A stretch of DNA of 64,000 nt from Epiperipatus broadwayi (taxonomy: Eukaryota > Onychophora > Udeonychophora > Euonychophora > Peripatidae), in NCBI GenBank assembly GCA_028023455.1, contig JAQFVV010012404.1:12883421-12947420 (forward strand), in the 5' to 3' direction. Positions 12,186-25,677 of the stretch are shown here, one piece after another (position 1 is the first letter of the stretch; each line of letters begins with the position of its first letter). A program made the translations under genes and the position numbers. The notes beneath the pieces are model-generated. The model was given only the letters and a program-made list of their open reading frames with translations, made no database searches and was not told the DNA's origin.

Positions 12186-15100
12186 ATAGAAAAGGAGTCT
12201 GAAAATTTAAAGCCTGGGACATTAATAAGAAATGAAATGGATCGGGTAAATTTTAAATTCAATTATCAAATTTTCTTATTTGCTTATTAAAAGTAAACTG
12301 TAATTTCTAAAGTCAAAACATTTTATTTTATTTTCTCCTTTTAATCCATATACATTAAAGGTTTGTTTAGTGATTGTGATTCTTAATAATACATAAAACA
12401 TACACACACAATTTAAAATTCATTAAACTTAATTTTTTTCATTATTTTGATTTTTTTTTAATATTGTAATAATAAAATGTCTTTTTATTATTGTTCTTTC
12501 TTCATTGTGTTAATTGAGCAACTTATCAATATATGCTTTATAATGTTTTTTTATTTATTTGTATAATGTATTTTTTTTTTTGCTCAAAGTTGCAATAATA
12601 TTTTTTTTATATATGTGATTTATGTATCCATCCCTAATATAAGGGAACACATTTTAACATAATATATATGTTCACATATCAACGAGTGTGTGCATGTATA
12701 ACTGCTTATACCATTCAGTGAAAATAGGTTAGACATAATTAATTTAAATATAGTAAATTGAAAAGAGAAGGGTTTTACCCATGTATGGAAGTGGAAAAAG
12801 AACACACACATTACATAAATGAAATTTGCCTTTATGACATATAATAAGTAGTGAAAATTTTGAATGAGCATTTATCGAATATTTTTTTATGTCATTTTAA
12901 GCCAGCTTATTTTAAAATATCAAAAATGACAAACTTGTATATAAGTTTATTTAGTTATGCGTATATAAATTTTTGTATTAATTCTATATTTAATTAATAT
13001 AATAATAATCAGTCAATTGTATAATTAACAAGGTGATTTATATTGATTTAAAAAAAAGGAATAGTATTAATAAATATAATTATATCTTAATTGGTTTTCG
13101 AGTTATTATTGAAAATATTGTTATATTTTTTCTTATCTTGATTCTATTGTTTTGATTGATCATCATCACTCATAATTGTTAAGCGCAGGATATTGCTTTG
13201 CATATAAGGATGTTTAAGGAATGCACTTGATACATAACCAATTTTTTAAAAAAAATATAATTAGAGGTTAATAATAAAAAGCTAAAATTGTGTTGTATCC
13301 AAGAGTTATGATCACCATCATCACTGAATAAATAATAATCATTAAATCCAATCTTAAAAAAATAATGAATGGGTTTGATAAATAAGGGTTTATAGAAAAT
13401 TGAATACCAGGTGGTGAGATTCGTGATGATCATTCATCATCACTGGTATTATTGAATCCTAGTTTAACTATAAAAGTATTTTGAGTAAATAACCATAAAC
13501 ATATATAAATGCTAGTGATTGTTATATTTAAATCCCAGTTTAACATAGGATGATTTTAAAAAGTGCCTATAAGTTTATGAAAGATAAATTTATTGTTGTG
13601 AGTTCATTATAAATCTATGGATGGTATCATCATCATCATCATCATCATCATCATATATTATGATAAATAATTAAGTTAAGTAATTAGTTTGATGGCCATC
13701 CATATCAGTAATGGTCTTCACTAGGTTTGTTTGGAAGCCATTAATGAGAGTATTTTTGCATCTGTTCATCAAAATGCTTAAACTGAGCTAGTAATATTTA
13801 TAAGAGTATTGGATATATATATATTTTAGTATTGGGATCTTATAATTTTATTGACATGGATAAAATATAAGAATGTAATTTTTTTTTTGTTTGTTAGTCA
13901 TCTAAGCCATGTGTAATAAAGAGTGTACTAAATGGGTTTGAACCCAGTACACTATGCACAGATAATATTTATCTAGATTTAAAACAATCTAGTGGTGTTC
14001 GTGGAAAACACATGTACTTAGCTAAACTGAATAAAAGTGATTAAGTCCCCTTTTCAGCTTATTAACTTTTTTTGATAATTTTTTTTAAGTTATTAGAAAT
14101 AGCACCAGTGTGTGTGTGTGTGACCATGAATGGTCTTATATACATGGAAAGAGGAATGAGAAGGATTCTTTGTTAAAAGAACCTATTATTGAAGATAAGC
14201 ATAATGCACTCCATGGATTTCACAGTAATTTTATTCAGTTGTTATAGCTAGTATTGGTTTATCTGATGACAATGGCTAATATATTTTGTTATTTAAAATG
14301 ACTTCCCAGTATCGAAATATTTGAAATGATGACAGTAATTAATTTTCATTTTGTTATTTTGTGTGTTGAGAAATGGGATAATTTATTTATCTCATTATTA
14401 GCATGACTAAATTAATGTTCATGATAGTTGCAAATGGGCTATGGTGTTATATTTAATGAGTTATAAATAGACACCCAACTAAAGCATGATATATATATAT
14501 ATATGTTCTTATTCATATGTTAGCATCATCCTTATTTAATTATAAATTGTATATCAGCTAACATAGTAAATTCATTTCACATTTAATTTTATTCGTTACA
14601 AATGATGAACCATTGGAGCATATCCTGTTTAGTTTTTTAAATTATTTTCATTTATCATTTTATCATTTTCAACATATATATCATTATCATATTTTTTTAA
14701 GTTACAATATATATATTGTAGTGATGAGCTACAACCTGATACACCATCCAATAATTTAAGACACTCTACCAATTGGAGCCACATAGACATATTTGCTTAA
14801 CCAATAAATTGCCAAGCAAATTATCATATAAACATTTTTTCTTTCCAACACATACATTTACATAAACATCTTTTTATTTTTAAAAGAAGTAATAAAAACT
14901 ATTAAATTACTAGGAAAAGAAAAAAAAAACAGATAGGTATACTAATACTGGAATAAAAGGTGTTATATGTTACTAACTGGGGAGAACTATACAAAAAACT
15001 TACACATAAACCTAAAAAAAAAAAAACAATGACTGAATTAAAATCTAAACACATAGCAACCATTTGTAGAAATGAAATTTAAAATATTTATAAATTATTT

Positions 15101-17681
15101 TTTTATTTATAATCCCATTTATTTATATTATGTCTGTTAAACAATAGGAAATGTCAAGGTTAAAATGCTTAAAAAAACTTCATACAACCTACAACTTGGT
15201 ATTAATTGTTATACTGTCTTCTGCATTCGAAGATAGAACATTATTTTTTTTTTCTGCTTAAAAATAAATTTGAATACAAAATGGATGTGAATGTTCGAAT
15301 TTAAATATATATATATTTTTTAATATTAATCAAAATGATTAAAAGCTGAATTTTTAAAGCAATCGTTTGAAATGGAAGAAATAATTTGAAAGTAAAAATT
15401 TAATTATTTGCTAATTAGACAATTTTAGTTAAATTTACGTGTTGCAGTAATATTCAATAATTAATTGTTTTGATATATAATAATATCGTCATTGAAATCT
15501 TGAGAAGCAAATGAATCAATAAATATATATTATTTTTATATCATGATTGCTTGCTGAAAAGTTTATACCATGGGGTAATAATACGTCATCAATAAAGCCA
15601 TGAAAAGTTAAAGATTTTACCTGCCCATTTAGAAGAAACTTGAAAACCATCTTTGCTTTAAATAAAATGCCTAACCAAATCCAAGACAGGATAATTGGAG
15701 AACATTATTATTTTTTGACCCAGACAAGAAATTTCTATTCTTCGTGGGAGCAGAACTTCATCTCCATTCATAGGAATTTATTTAGCAAATAAACAGTTTC
15801 CAGCAGACTCATCGAACTTTAATTAACATAATGGGATAAGAATTGTGATTTTTGTTTTATTATTTTGTCTATTGTAAATTTTATGTATTATTTTCGTTTT
15901 CTACAATTGGAAGCTAATGTGTTATAATTTTAGAGAAATTCTGTATGAGAGTAATGAGGGGGGAAATATTAGATTTAAATATATATATATTTTTATCATC
16001 TTTAATTGTATAAAGAATAAAAAAATTACTAGTTTTGACCTCCCCATCTGACTGACTTTTGACCACATATAGGAAATTGAGAGGTAAGAAATTTTAATAT
16101 TATCTTACAGTAAGCAAAACACACAATGATAGATTTTTTTTTATTTATTTATTATTAATTAAGCTTACTTTTATATTGCTTTTATAAATCAATGATTTAT
16201 AACCATTGATTTATCTGGACAACAAAGATTTTTTTTTTGTTGTTATGTTTGTATACATATTTTAAATTAGCCAGCTAAAATCGCAATCACATATACATAT
16301 TATAATTTTACATATTCATTGTTGTAAATAATTAGTCAAGTACATGAACTTCTACCATTGGGTTTAGGGCAAGGATTTTATTTTTATTAATATCATTATA
16401 GATATCGATATGGTAGAGATTCATCCTTGACAAAATAAATTACAAGTGTATCAGATTTAATTGTTATTCATATATTTTTTTTTTAATCAATAAATGTTTA
16501 TATAATTCATTATTTTAATTTGGTCTCTAACTCATCATTATTTCCATATCCACCATCAGCTTTATAGTTCTTCATTATTCACATACCCATCATAAACATT
16601 ATTATCTTATTTAGTTTTACACTTATCAATATTATAAATATGATAGAGGAAATACATATACATATTTAAGTCATTTATTATAACTTTTAATACATATATA
16701 CTTATACTGCACATACATATTTTTTATATATCTTATGCTTAATTGATTTTTGGTAATTAATTATCACCTATATAGAGGTGCAATAACTACTATTAGTGTG
16801 ATCTCCTTCCCTGATAAGAGAGCTCAAGCAATTACTCCCTGAGTTCGAATACTGTGGTATAATGTGGCTAGAAAGGGGTGAGAATTGGATGAACTGACCC
16901 AAATTGTATCTAGGTTAATAAAAATAGGTAGAGCTAGTCTATTGGAAGTAGGTACAATCATAGGTTATGTATTTCATCATGTAATCACTGGCATCCTATC
17001 CGAAGACCCAAAGTCCGACCATAGTAAGATGCTCTCTCCCTATCTCTTCTGGAATCCACTAGCCCATTACAATATATATATATATTTTGGTTAATGAAAT
17101 TATTATTTTAATGTTGGCTGTTTTCTCTACTCTCACATCTCATACCAAATTATTAACCTTAATTTAATTATTATTACTTTTTTTACTTAATCTGATAGCT
17201 GAGGTCAATTTAGGATGGCAATTAGTCAATTGTGTAATCGAACATTCACATTTCATACCAATTGAAATGAAATGTTCAAGCACACATATTGAGCAGCATT
17301 TATAACAAATATCTATCGTTATTATTTTTAAATTTTGCATTAATAGTTTATAGATTTAAAACACCATTATACAAGCAGAGATGTTAATATGGTCAATAAG
17401 TTACATATAAACCACTGCAATGGTCAGACAGAGATTGTCTATAAACACAAACCACAAACACCTTTTGAGATCATTGCATTCATTACATAACTTCTAGAAG
17501 CATAATACCATCCTGTTGATACTTTTATTTATACTGGGAATAAACTCTTGGGTGCTATCCAGCCAATTGGACTGGAATATCTACAAAAAAGATTTTAAAT
17601 GCTCCAAATGCTTGATTCTATAACTAGCTCAAATGAACAAGAAACCTAACACAGGCTATCAGTCAATGTATATTTAATCAC
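12186..17681. other. AT-rich stretch with short simple repeats, no gene seen
   Basis: Holds the ATC array at 13626, scattered ATCATC motifs from 13150 to 13450, a TG run near 14108-14122 and TA runs at 14490 and 17070. A slightly less AT-rich patch at 16780-17065 contains gagttcgaatac, which resembles a tRNA B box, but no matching A box was found. No protein domain was recognised. Confidence 0.45.
13626..13656. repeat. (ATC)n microsatellite
   Basis: About ten perfect ATC repeats. RTE-type LINEs in this window end in TGATGA repeats, so this could be the tail of a lost minus-strand LINE copy. No LINE sequence was seen beside it. Confidence 0.8.
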
Positions 17682-17801
17682 AAACAATATGATTGACATC
17701 TTGCATTGGTGGTCGAGAGTTCAGTGCGACTGCCTTGCTGGGTTGTGGGTTCGTGTCCCGGCCGATGCTATGACCCTTTAAAAAAAACAATATAATTGAC
17801 A
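17682..17801 (+). mobile_element. tRNA-derived SINE, copy 1, with target site duplication
   Basis: The body (17703-17775) starts GCATTGGTGG and ends CCGATGC. These pair as a 7-bp acceptor stem with one T-G wobble. Gtgggttcgtgtccc has the form of a tRNA T arm and B box. It is followed by TATGACCC and an A-run. The flanks repeat: AAACAATATGATTGACA (17682-17698) and AAACAATATAATTGACA (17785-17801) differ at one base, a normal target duplication for LINE-type retroposition. The D and anticodon arms have lost tRNA form, so it is a SINE head and not a functional tRNA gene. Confidence 0.75.
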
Positions 17802-17837
17802 AATTTTATCTTAATCAAAGATTATATGGTGAGATAA

Positions 17838-17927
17838 GCATTGGTGGTCAAGAGGTCAGCACAGCTGCTTTACAAGCAATTGTCCTGAGTTAGTGGGTTC
17901 ACTTCCTGGCCTATGCTATGACGCATG
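17838..17927 (+). mobile_element. tRNA-derived SINE, copy 2
   Basis: Same family as the copy just upstream. It starts GCATTGGTGGTCAAGAGG, has an anticodon-like hairpin GCTGC/GCAGT-type around tttacaa (near 17866-17882), a B-box-like gtgggttcacttcc, then CTATGCTATGACGCATG and an A-rich tail. No clear target duplication was found. Confidence 0.7.
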
Positions 17928-19719
17928 AAAAAAAACAAAAAACACCATATTTATTTACAAAAAAACATAATAATAATAAGAATAAAAAATAAAACTACAT
18001 TAAACTAATTACAGAGTTATTGAGTATAATCATTTCTAATTTACAGAAGTTTATCAAGAGAATGAAATCTTACCCCTGTATACTATTTATATCTAGACTT
18101 TGAATTAATTTCCCATGTAGACTTAGGTTTTTCTATATTTTTATTGGAATGATCACCCCTGTCTTCTTGACAGTTTCTAGAGTTCTTGAATGGCATTATA
18201 GAACAGGTTTCCCAGTTTTTTTTAATGACTTGTTGAGCAGCATATATCTTCATGGTCTTATTCAGCAATAGACTTCGATAATGACAGGTAATATCTCAGC
18301 AAATGGTGGGTCAAGGATTATTGTGACATTTCAGGCTATCAAATTCACAGGAAAAAAATTATGAGTTTAGCACTGCATGGTAATGTCAAAGTATCTGCAT
18401 AAATAGCTATATATTACTGATAAGTTCTCTATGAGAGTCCTCAAAATTCAACAGGTGATAAGTCAACAAAAATTAATATAACTAGAAGCAGCTGCATCAA
18501 ATTAACATCATAAGAATCAAAATAACAACGGAATAACACTAATGCAAATTTAGTAGCCTTTAAAATCTTTACAGACCATTGTCTAAACTCACTTACTTTA
18601 TGAATCAGTTTCAATCTACTTTTTTTCTAATTAGTTAATCTTTTTTTACTTCAATTACAATATTAATTACAGTAAATAAGTTGGATAGATTACTGTTTTT
18701 AGTAAAACACAATCTCTCCTTGATTAGACAATTTACAAAATTGTTTTAATCTTTGATTAGATCATATTTTTCTCTAATTAAATAATTTTAGACAATAATT
18801 CTGTACAATTATTTACATTACAATTCTCTTATTCTTTTTGTTTTCTTTTTTTACAATTAATATTGTAGTTTAGATTATTTTATCAAATAACTTTATAATT
18901 TTTAAGTTACTGTTTACACAATTAGTTTTCTTTTACTTTTATTAACTGTAACACTTTGGAATTTGTACTTTTATTTAAAAGACAAGATAAGCTACTCCCT
19001 TTAAATAGTAAATTTAATTAAAATTCTTGAAGTACATTAATTATATTTTTTCTTTTCTATTTTTTTTTTTTAACTTGAGATTCAGATAGAGAATTTCATT
19101 TTTCTTTTTGTTTACTTCCTTTTGATCTATTCTAAACTCTCTTTATTCTATTTACTAAACTGATTGTCTTTTTCATTATTAATAATAAAAATAATATATT
19201 ATTACTATTATTTTTCTTTAAATATTCTTAACATACTATTAAATATCTCATGTAACATATATTTATGTATCCATTATAATATGGTATTAAAAAAATGTAA
19301 ATAAATATGAAAAATGTAAATAAATACATTAAAATTCATAAAAATTAATACATTTTACAAGAAAGAGCAGCCATTTTTTTCTTGAAATACTATACATGAT
19401 CATATCTATTCTTGATATTTTTATTAGATCACATAAAACATATTTTATTATTCATTTTTTAATTCCTTCCCACAATGTGGTATAATATTTAATAAAGTGC
19501 TTTTAAACATAAAGCTAAAAGTTTTAAGAATTTTAAGAAAATTTGCATTTTTTCATGTGATAAAATAAAAACTATTATTTAGTAGTGGCAGAAAAAAAGA
19601 ATTATAAATGTTCTTGAATTGCATTAGAAAATATAGAGTTTAATCAAAAATCTAACTCATTTATTAACTAACTCCTCTTACTCTTTAAAATATCTAAAGG
19701 CATTTATTGTAATAAATTT
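17928..19719. other. Unrecognised sequence, then AT-rich DNA
   Basis: 17990-18480 is less AT-rich than its surroundings and holds a 61-codon minus frame (18083-18268) that I do not recognise; it could belong to an old element. 18600-19719 is AT-rich with nothing recognisable. Confidence 0.35.
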
Positions 19720-19907
19720 TGTAATTATAAGCTTTTAGTATTTCAAAATTATAAGCTTAGTTTGATCAATTTTACATTTATTCAATATGTGGTTATGGGC
19801 ATATATTGTAACAAAACTCTTATTTAGAAATTATAAGCTTTTAGTATTTTGAAATTATAAGCTTGGTTTAATCAATTTTGTTTATTCAACATGTGGATTA
19901 TTCAATG
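19720..19907. repeat. Direct duplication, about 75-bp units
   Basis: Two units share attataagcttttagtatt, then aaattataagctt, then tttattcaa and atgtgg. They begin near 19724 and 19833. The duplication lies just upstream of the hAT element and seems unrelated to it. Confidence 0.6.
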
Positions 19908-19936
19908 TCATTTATCACTTGGATGTATCAGTCATG

Positions 19937-21179
19937 GTCTAGAGCAGTGGTCTTGCGGGCTGTGGAAGTTTTCTGCTGGGTGCTAGACTGGCAAGAAAGT
20001 TAGTAATAACAAAATAATAAGATTTTAAACTTTTAATTAATATAAACAGTTTTTATTTATTTTTTCATTGCATTTTTACTCTGTTAAAAAATAAGAAACA
20101 GAACAAAAACGAAATCTAATTATTCATACATAAATTAATTTGTTTTTCTATTTATCACAGATGTTTATGGAGAGATAGAATTAAATTTATTATTTTTCTA
20201 AAAAAATTCAAATTTTTTTAAAAAAAAAGGGTTTTTTATTAAACAAACTCCAGTTGTCTTTTGATAGCCAATCACGGTTGCTTGTCGGCATTGTTTGTGT
20301 TAAAACAAGATCAAAACTTTTGACTTTTTCAAGTTTCGTTTTTTTGTTTTGTTTAAAAATACGCCCACTTTTTTTTTTTGGCCTATAAGGCGATATTTTT
20401 TGGTTTTATTTGTATAGTGCTAATATACTAAAACTTTTATTTTTAAAACCAATTTCTGTTAACCTTTTTTAAAAAATAAAAACAAACAAAAAATAACTTT
20501 GCGATTTTTTTTTTTTTGGCTTTATTTCTATTACGCGATATCTATTTTACCATTTAAAAAAAAAAAAAAACTTTTCCTGTTAATTACATTTTTTGATCCT
20601 TTCAACACACCAGCACAAAAAAAATTACAATAGCATCAAAACTTCAGACTTTTACACGTTTCGTTTTATTTTTTCAGATTTAAAATACGGCAAATTTTTT
20701 TTTGACTGTACAGTGATTAATTACACAATTTCTATTTTGCCCTTACTACTATCAAAAGACAACCTCCATATATATATATAACCATCTTGTATATTTAACA
20801 TTAAATACAGATATTACATTTATCATAATCATTGCCATGTAATTACACTAGCTATGATATTTTCCAACATTCAGGTGAATAACATTTTATTCTTAATGTT
20901 TTAACAATGAAATAATAAATATAGAAATGCAAGCACATTAATGAGAACAATTGGTATTGTACTGTTTTCTGTGTTCAGCATGTGAAGGTAAGCAACACCT
21001 TTACAATACACAATAACTAGTGTGCTGTTTTGGTCAGTTATAACAATTATGCTTATCTAAGGCTAAGCAGGTTACATCTTTACGAAAATTTATCTGTAAA
21101 CTTCTGCCAGTCCATGAAATCTTATCCTTATTTTTGCCAGGCCGCAGGTGTGAAAAGGTTGAAGACCACTGGTCTAGAG
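19937..21179. mobile_element. Non-autonomous hAT-like element with 8-bp target duplications
   Basis: The element (19945-21171, 1227 bp) begins CAGTGGTCTT and ends AAGACCACTG, a perfect 10-bp terminal inverted repeat. The sequence just outside each end is GTCTAGAG (19937-19944 and 21172-21179). An 8-bp duplication together with CAGTGGT-type ends is diagnostic of the hAT superfamily. The interior is rich in T and A runs and encodes no transposase (no RW or DDE block seen). It holds an internal diverged duplication (about 20305-20370 and 20632-20690, both around atcaaaact and tttcgttt). It must have been moved by a transposase supplied elsewhere. Confidence 0.85.
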
Positions 21180-22698
21180 CAGTCTTTAGAATTCAAAAAG
21201 GTGGAGAATACACTCTAAATTAATGCTTAAAAAGTATATCTGTGTTACACATAACTTCCATTGCTTTTATTATATATATATATATATATGAACATGTGAA
21301 AAGTACTGTGGACTTGTACTTCAGTAAAATAATAAGTATTTTATTGGCATCAATTCTTATCAACAAAATTTGAACTATTTATTCACAAAGTACAATGTAT
21401 GCAATGAAGTCTTAAAATAAAATATAGTGAATATCTGTAGACTGAAATCCTATTTCATAATGGTCAAAATCCTTTTGAGTAGACATCTACACTGAAAAAC
21501 TAACATTTAAATAATGACTTCAAATTAACTTTGAAATCATCAAAATAAAAGGACAATGTAATTGATGTTATTTCAATAGAAACTTTGCAGAAAACTGATA
21601 AAAATATTGCCAAAAAAATTACTAGCAAATTATGCTAATTAATATCTAAAAAATTCAAAATCAATTTTTATTTTTATACTAAAGAAATAAAATAGTCACA
21701 GTGTAAAATATCTTATATCATATAAAACCAAAATTATTTTGAAAACAACTTAAGATTAGAGCCTTAAATTGAAACAGAATAGATAGATGCACATATTAGT
21801 TTTATAAAAGACTAAAAAATAGAATCATCATTGGATAATAAAAAAGACCAGTGAATACTATAAAAAGTCTATATATGGTTTAGAGATTACAACAATCATG
21901 TTAAATTATGGAATATTCTTAGGAAAATGATTGTGCCAGAAAATTTTATTAAACTCTACATGGATTAGAATCTAAGATTAAAGCAGGTTATAATATAAAA
22001 GTCTCTTCTACATTACAAAAGAGTAGATAGCAATAAATGTTATCACTCTATTCATTCAACTTATAGACCAAACCAGATTGAATGAAGATAAAATGTGGAT
22101 TTTGGGATGATGAAAAAACATATGCTAATAAAACACATAAGATCTCATGACTTTTATTAGGAAAATTATGAACACCATGAAAAGAAGTATTACAGATAAA
22201 TACAAAAAAAAAGGCAGAGATTATAAAAGCAGAGTCAATATTTAACTTCAAAATTGATAATAAAGGCATGAAAATGGTTGTTAAGGTTTGTCTCCTTGAA
22301 TCATTCTCTACAAAAGAGAATCTGATAATCAAAAGATTCATCACAGGCTAACATAGATTTGAAATGAAAAAATGTGAAAAAAGTTTTTAGATAGAAATAT
22401 CTTTTTAAAAATGATTAAAACCATTCAAATTACTTATGAGTTTAGTTGAACACTGAAAAGAATAAAAGTTTTAATGAAATCTTTTGAAAATTTTATGGAT
22501 AATGAAAAAAAAATAATAAGTGGATAAATACTTGATCATATTAGAATTCTCGAAGTGCAAATGACCAGTATTAAATTGTTCTACTTTGCTCATATTATGA
22601 GATCATCTTCATTAAAAAATGTATATTGCTTGTAAAAGTAAATGAAAGATGAAGAGATTACTTCAGAAATATTACCAAATTCACCACTTTCTTTATTT
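21180..22698. other. AT-rich stretch, no gene seen
   Basis: A TA run at 21270-21288, otherwise no repeat boundary or protein domain. The 98-codon minus frame at 22048-22344 has no recognisable motif. Confidence 0.45.
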
Positions 22699-23480
22699 TG
22701 CTGTAATATCTTATATAAATGCAATTTATCCACTCTACTTTGATTTAATATTAATTTTGCATACTTAATAAATGAATACATTTTTCTTTGGTTATCCACT
22801 TATGTCTATTGTTTAACATCACAATGAGATTTAACCATCATATAATTATCATATATTGAGTTTATTCACTGATGTTTTATCAACTTCAGTTAAAAGTTAT
22901 TATTACTTATGTAAATAAATTATTATTATTACAAAATTAAAAGTTATGAATCTTACTTATTTTAGGTAATTAAGAGTTATGAATAAATAAGAATTTGCTG
23001 ATATATAGTTCAAATAGTTTTAGTCTAGATACATTTTAGCTGACTAAAAGTCAGGTTATTATTTTAAAAAAAATCTTATTACATCCATAAGAGCTAGCAT
23101 TCGTATTAGTTCATGTTCAGATTTGGGACTCTTGGAACTAGAAAGGTCAAAATATTTTACTTAACCCATTTAATCTTTCATAAATCTGGATTTAGTTTAT
23201 ATTTAATGGAGTCTGTCTCTTGGGTATCATACTTATATTTGTCCCATTTCTACTGCTACAGTTTTTGTATTCTTCAGTTTGAAGTTATAGTTTTTGAAAC
23301 AACCAACTAGGGCCCAAATAACCCAATAGATTTGTATTGATATTATAAATTAAAATTAAGAAGATTGCAAGAAAGTCAAAACATAAGATTGGGTATGCAT
23401 ATATATGTACAATAAAAGTTTTTGGCTAAAAAGTGTTCAAAGTAGAGTGAATACATTGCATTTATATAAGAAATAACTTA
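22699..23480. mobile_element. Foldback element, family A copy 2 (decayed)
   Basis: The left end (22699-22744) starts TGCTGTAATATC and reads on with a TTTATCCACTCTACTTTGA block. The right end (about 23345-23480) is its reverse complement (TCAAAGTAGAGTGAATACA, then ATTTATATAAG). The right arm also has the family interior, in decayed form: TTAAGAAGATTGCAAGAAAG in place of CTGAAGAAGACTGCAGGACAG, then GGTATGCATATATATGTAC and AATAAAAGTTTTTGGCTAAA. The left arm has lost its inner part. Upstream of the left end, ttcaccactttctttattt is also shared with the copy at 60677, so the family consensus may extend further out. No coding capacity. Confidence 0.55.
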
Positions 23481-24497
23481 CAATGAAGTGAGTAGATTCT
23501 ATCAGTACATTAAGGAATGTGGTTTTGCACAAGATAAAAGACAAAATAAATAGATGACAGGTCATTCCGAAGAGATGCCATTCATATGCTCACTAGCCAA
23601 TCATATAAAGAGAATTTCTATTAAGCAAAATAATAAATGCAATCAACCAGATTCTCAATATTTTATTAGATGAAATATAAACACAACAATAAATAAAGCT
23701 TTATATTCAATTTTATAATATAACATATAAAGTATTCTTTGTCAGATAGTTAATGGATGGCATTTAAAAATAATACAAAAAAATTCATAACTATATATGT
23801 ATATATGTGTAATATAAAAATTAACAACAATAATTTCAACAGTGTTGCTAACATTGTAGGCCTTCTCATTGCAGCTATAAAGTAAAAAAAAGCAACAACA
23901 TCTTTTGCCAAACTAAAATTTTTTTAAAAATAATATACAAATAAAATTTACAAAAGTTATAAATGTTTGCAAAAACAGACATTCTAATTAATTAACAATG
24001 GTTAAAAACAATAGCTTGCCATGAACATGTAAATATAGAAAATAATAATAATTGAACAACAAATAATATATAAACATCTGAATATTATAAAAGAAATGTT
24101 AAATGTTATAAATCCTAATAAGAAATTAGAAAACTGTATTTACTCATACTGTTAATACATAATTGTTTATTATGATATTATATAAACAATACTTATAACT
24201 TGTGCTAATAACAAAAGTTAAACTTCTAAAAAAATTCAATTATTTTATTATTGATTGTATCTGCTACTTGTTTTAATATATATTCTGCATTAAGACATTA
24301 ATGGTTATGTCTTGGGAGACAAATGGTATTGGATTAAATTGTTGGTCAAATTTAAAAATTCTGATTAAAAAAAATTGTGTATCTAGATGTTTATAATTGT
24401 ATATGATAGGAATTCAAATAACAATTTCCATCAGTTTAATCTTTATTTTATTTTTTAGCTATATCAAACCACTGTTTTAAAAATTTTTGATATTGGT
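23481..24497. other. AT-rich stretch, no gene seen
   Basis: Nothing recognised on either strand. Confidence 0.5.
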
Positions 24498-24966
24498 AAG
24501 AGAGAGAGAAAAAAAGAGACGGGAAGAGAGAGAAAGAGAGAAGAGGGAGGAGAGAGAAGGTGAGAGGAATAGGGAGATAGGAAATGAGAGAGAGGGTGAG
24601 AGGGGAGAGAGAAGAAGGGAGAGAGAGGAATATAGAGTAGAGAAAGGATGAGCAAAGGGAGAGAGAGCATAAGAGAAAGAGAGAAGGGTAGAGAGAGGAA
24701 GAAAGAGAAAGAAATGAAAGAGAAAGGGAGAAAGAGGGGAAGAAAGGGAGAGGAAAAGAGAGAGAAAGGGAAAAAGGAAGGAAGAGAAAAAAGAGAGAAG
24801 AAGAGAGAGGAAGGGTGAGGGAGAGATAATGAGGGGGAGAGAGAAGAAGAAGAGAGGAGAAGGATGAGAGGGAGAAGGCAGTTGAGGTGATAGTGAGATA
24901 AGGGGGAAAAACTGTGGGAGAGAGCGAGAGGAAAGAGGGGAGGAAGAAGAAGAAGAGAGAGAGAAA
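24498..24966 (+). repeat. Purine-only tract, (GA)-rich, about 470 bp
   Basis: The plus strand is almost entirely A and G, with GAGAGA, GGAGAG and GAAGAAG mixtures and only a few scattered T or C. The long serine/leucine/phenylalanine frames on the minus strand are a by-product and not a gene. Such polypurine tracts can form triplex structures and bind GAGA-type factors in animals; here that is only a possibility. Confidence 0.9.
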
Positions 24967-25677
24967 TTTAAATCACTTCTTTGGTAATTATAAGATATAA
25001 ATATAGATTCAAACTTGCAGCCCATATTTTTTTTAAAGATTACATTTTTTCCATTTATAAAATAATCCAGACATTTCCACAACTTATTGCTTTAGAAACA
25101 TATAAAACAGATAAAAATATTAAATATAACATTTTATAAATTTAATAATAATATGTTATTGCATTTCATATAACATTTTTTTGAGTGTTTAATATGAGAG
25201 GTTTTATAAATGTTTTTATTTTCTACTAATTAAAAGCATTATTGTTTAAACAATCAGACATTTTAATTATCATTTTAAAAAAAGTGATAATTGCGAATTA
25301 TGAAATGAATATATACAAGTGAAGGTATCAATATCAATGTTTTTGAAACACAGAAAGTTTATCAAGGAACACTTCATAAAAATTATGGGTGTGGTAATGA
25401 TAATGGAGGGTGGGAGAGATTAAATCAATTTTAGTTATAAATTAAAAAAGAAAAATCTTACGTAGGACCTGTTTGAAAAGATTTGTTCCTTTTCCTGGAA
25501 TAGAATGTAAATATTAAAATATATTGATGATTGCTTGAATAGTGAAGTTTAGAATAGTTAATATAGTTTTGGTAAGTTTAAAATAAACTATTTAAATTAT
25601 TCACATAATTTAAAATAGTAAGAATTAAATTTTTTATTAATTTAAAAGAATTAATTGTTTAAGAGTCATAAGGTGAC
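24967..25677. other. AT-rich stretch, no gene seen
   Basis: Nothing recognised. Confidence 0.5.

Noticed and set aside
16790-17065. Possible SINE with a B-box-like gagttcgaatac
   Set aside because: No A box at the right distance and no second copy or target duplication seen.
17703-17775. Functional tRNA gene, since the acceptor ends pair
   Set aside because: The D and anticodon arms do not form, the T stem has mismatches, and a target duplication plus A-rich tail mark it as a SINE.
18083-18268. 61-codon minus frame with a protein-like composition
   Set aside because: No family recognised and the flanking frames have stops; may be part of an old element, but the evidence is too thin to call.
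24477-25082. 201-codon minus-strand frame rich in S, L, P and F
   Set aside because: It is the translation of the polypurine tract's complement; low complexity and no domain.
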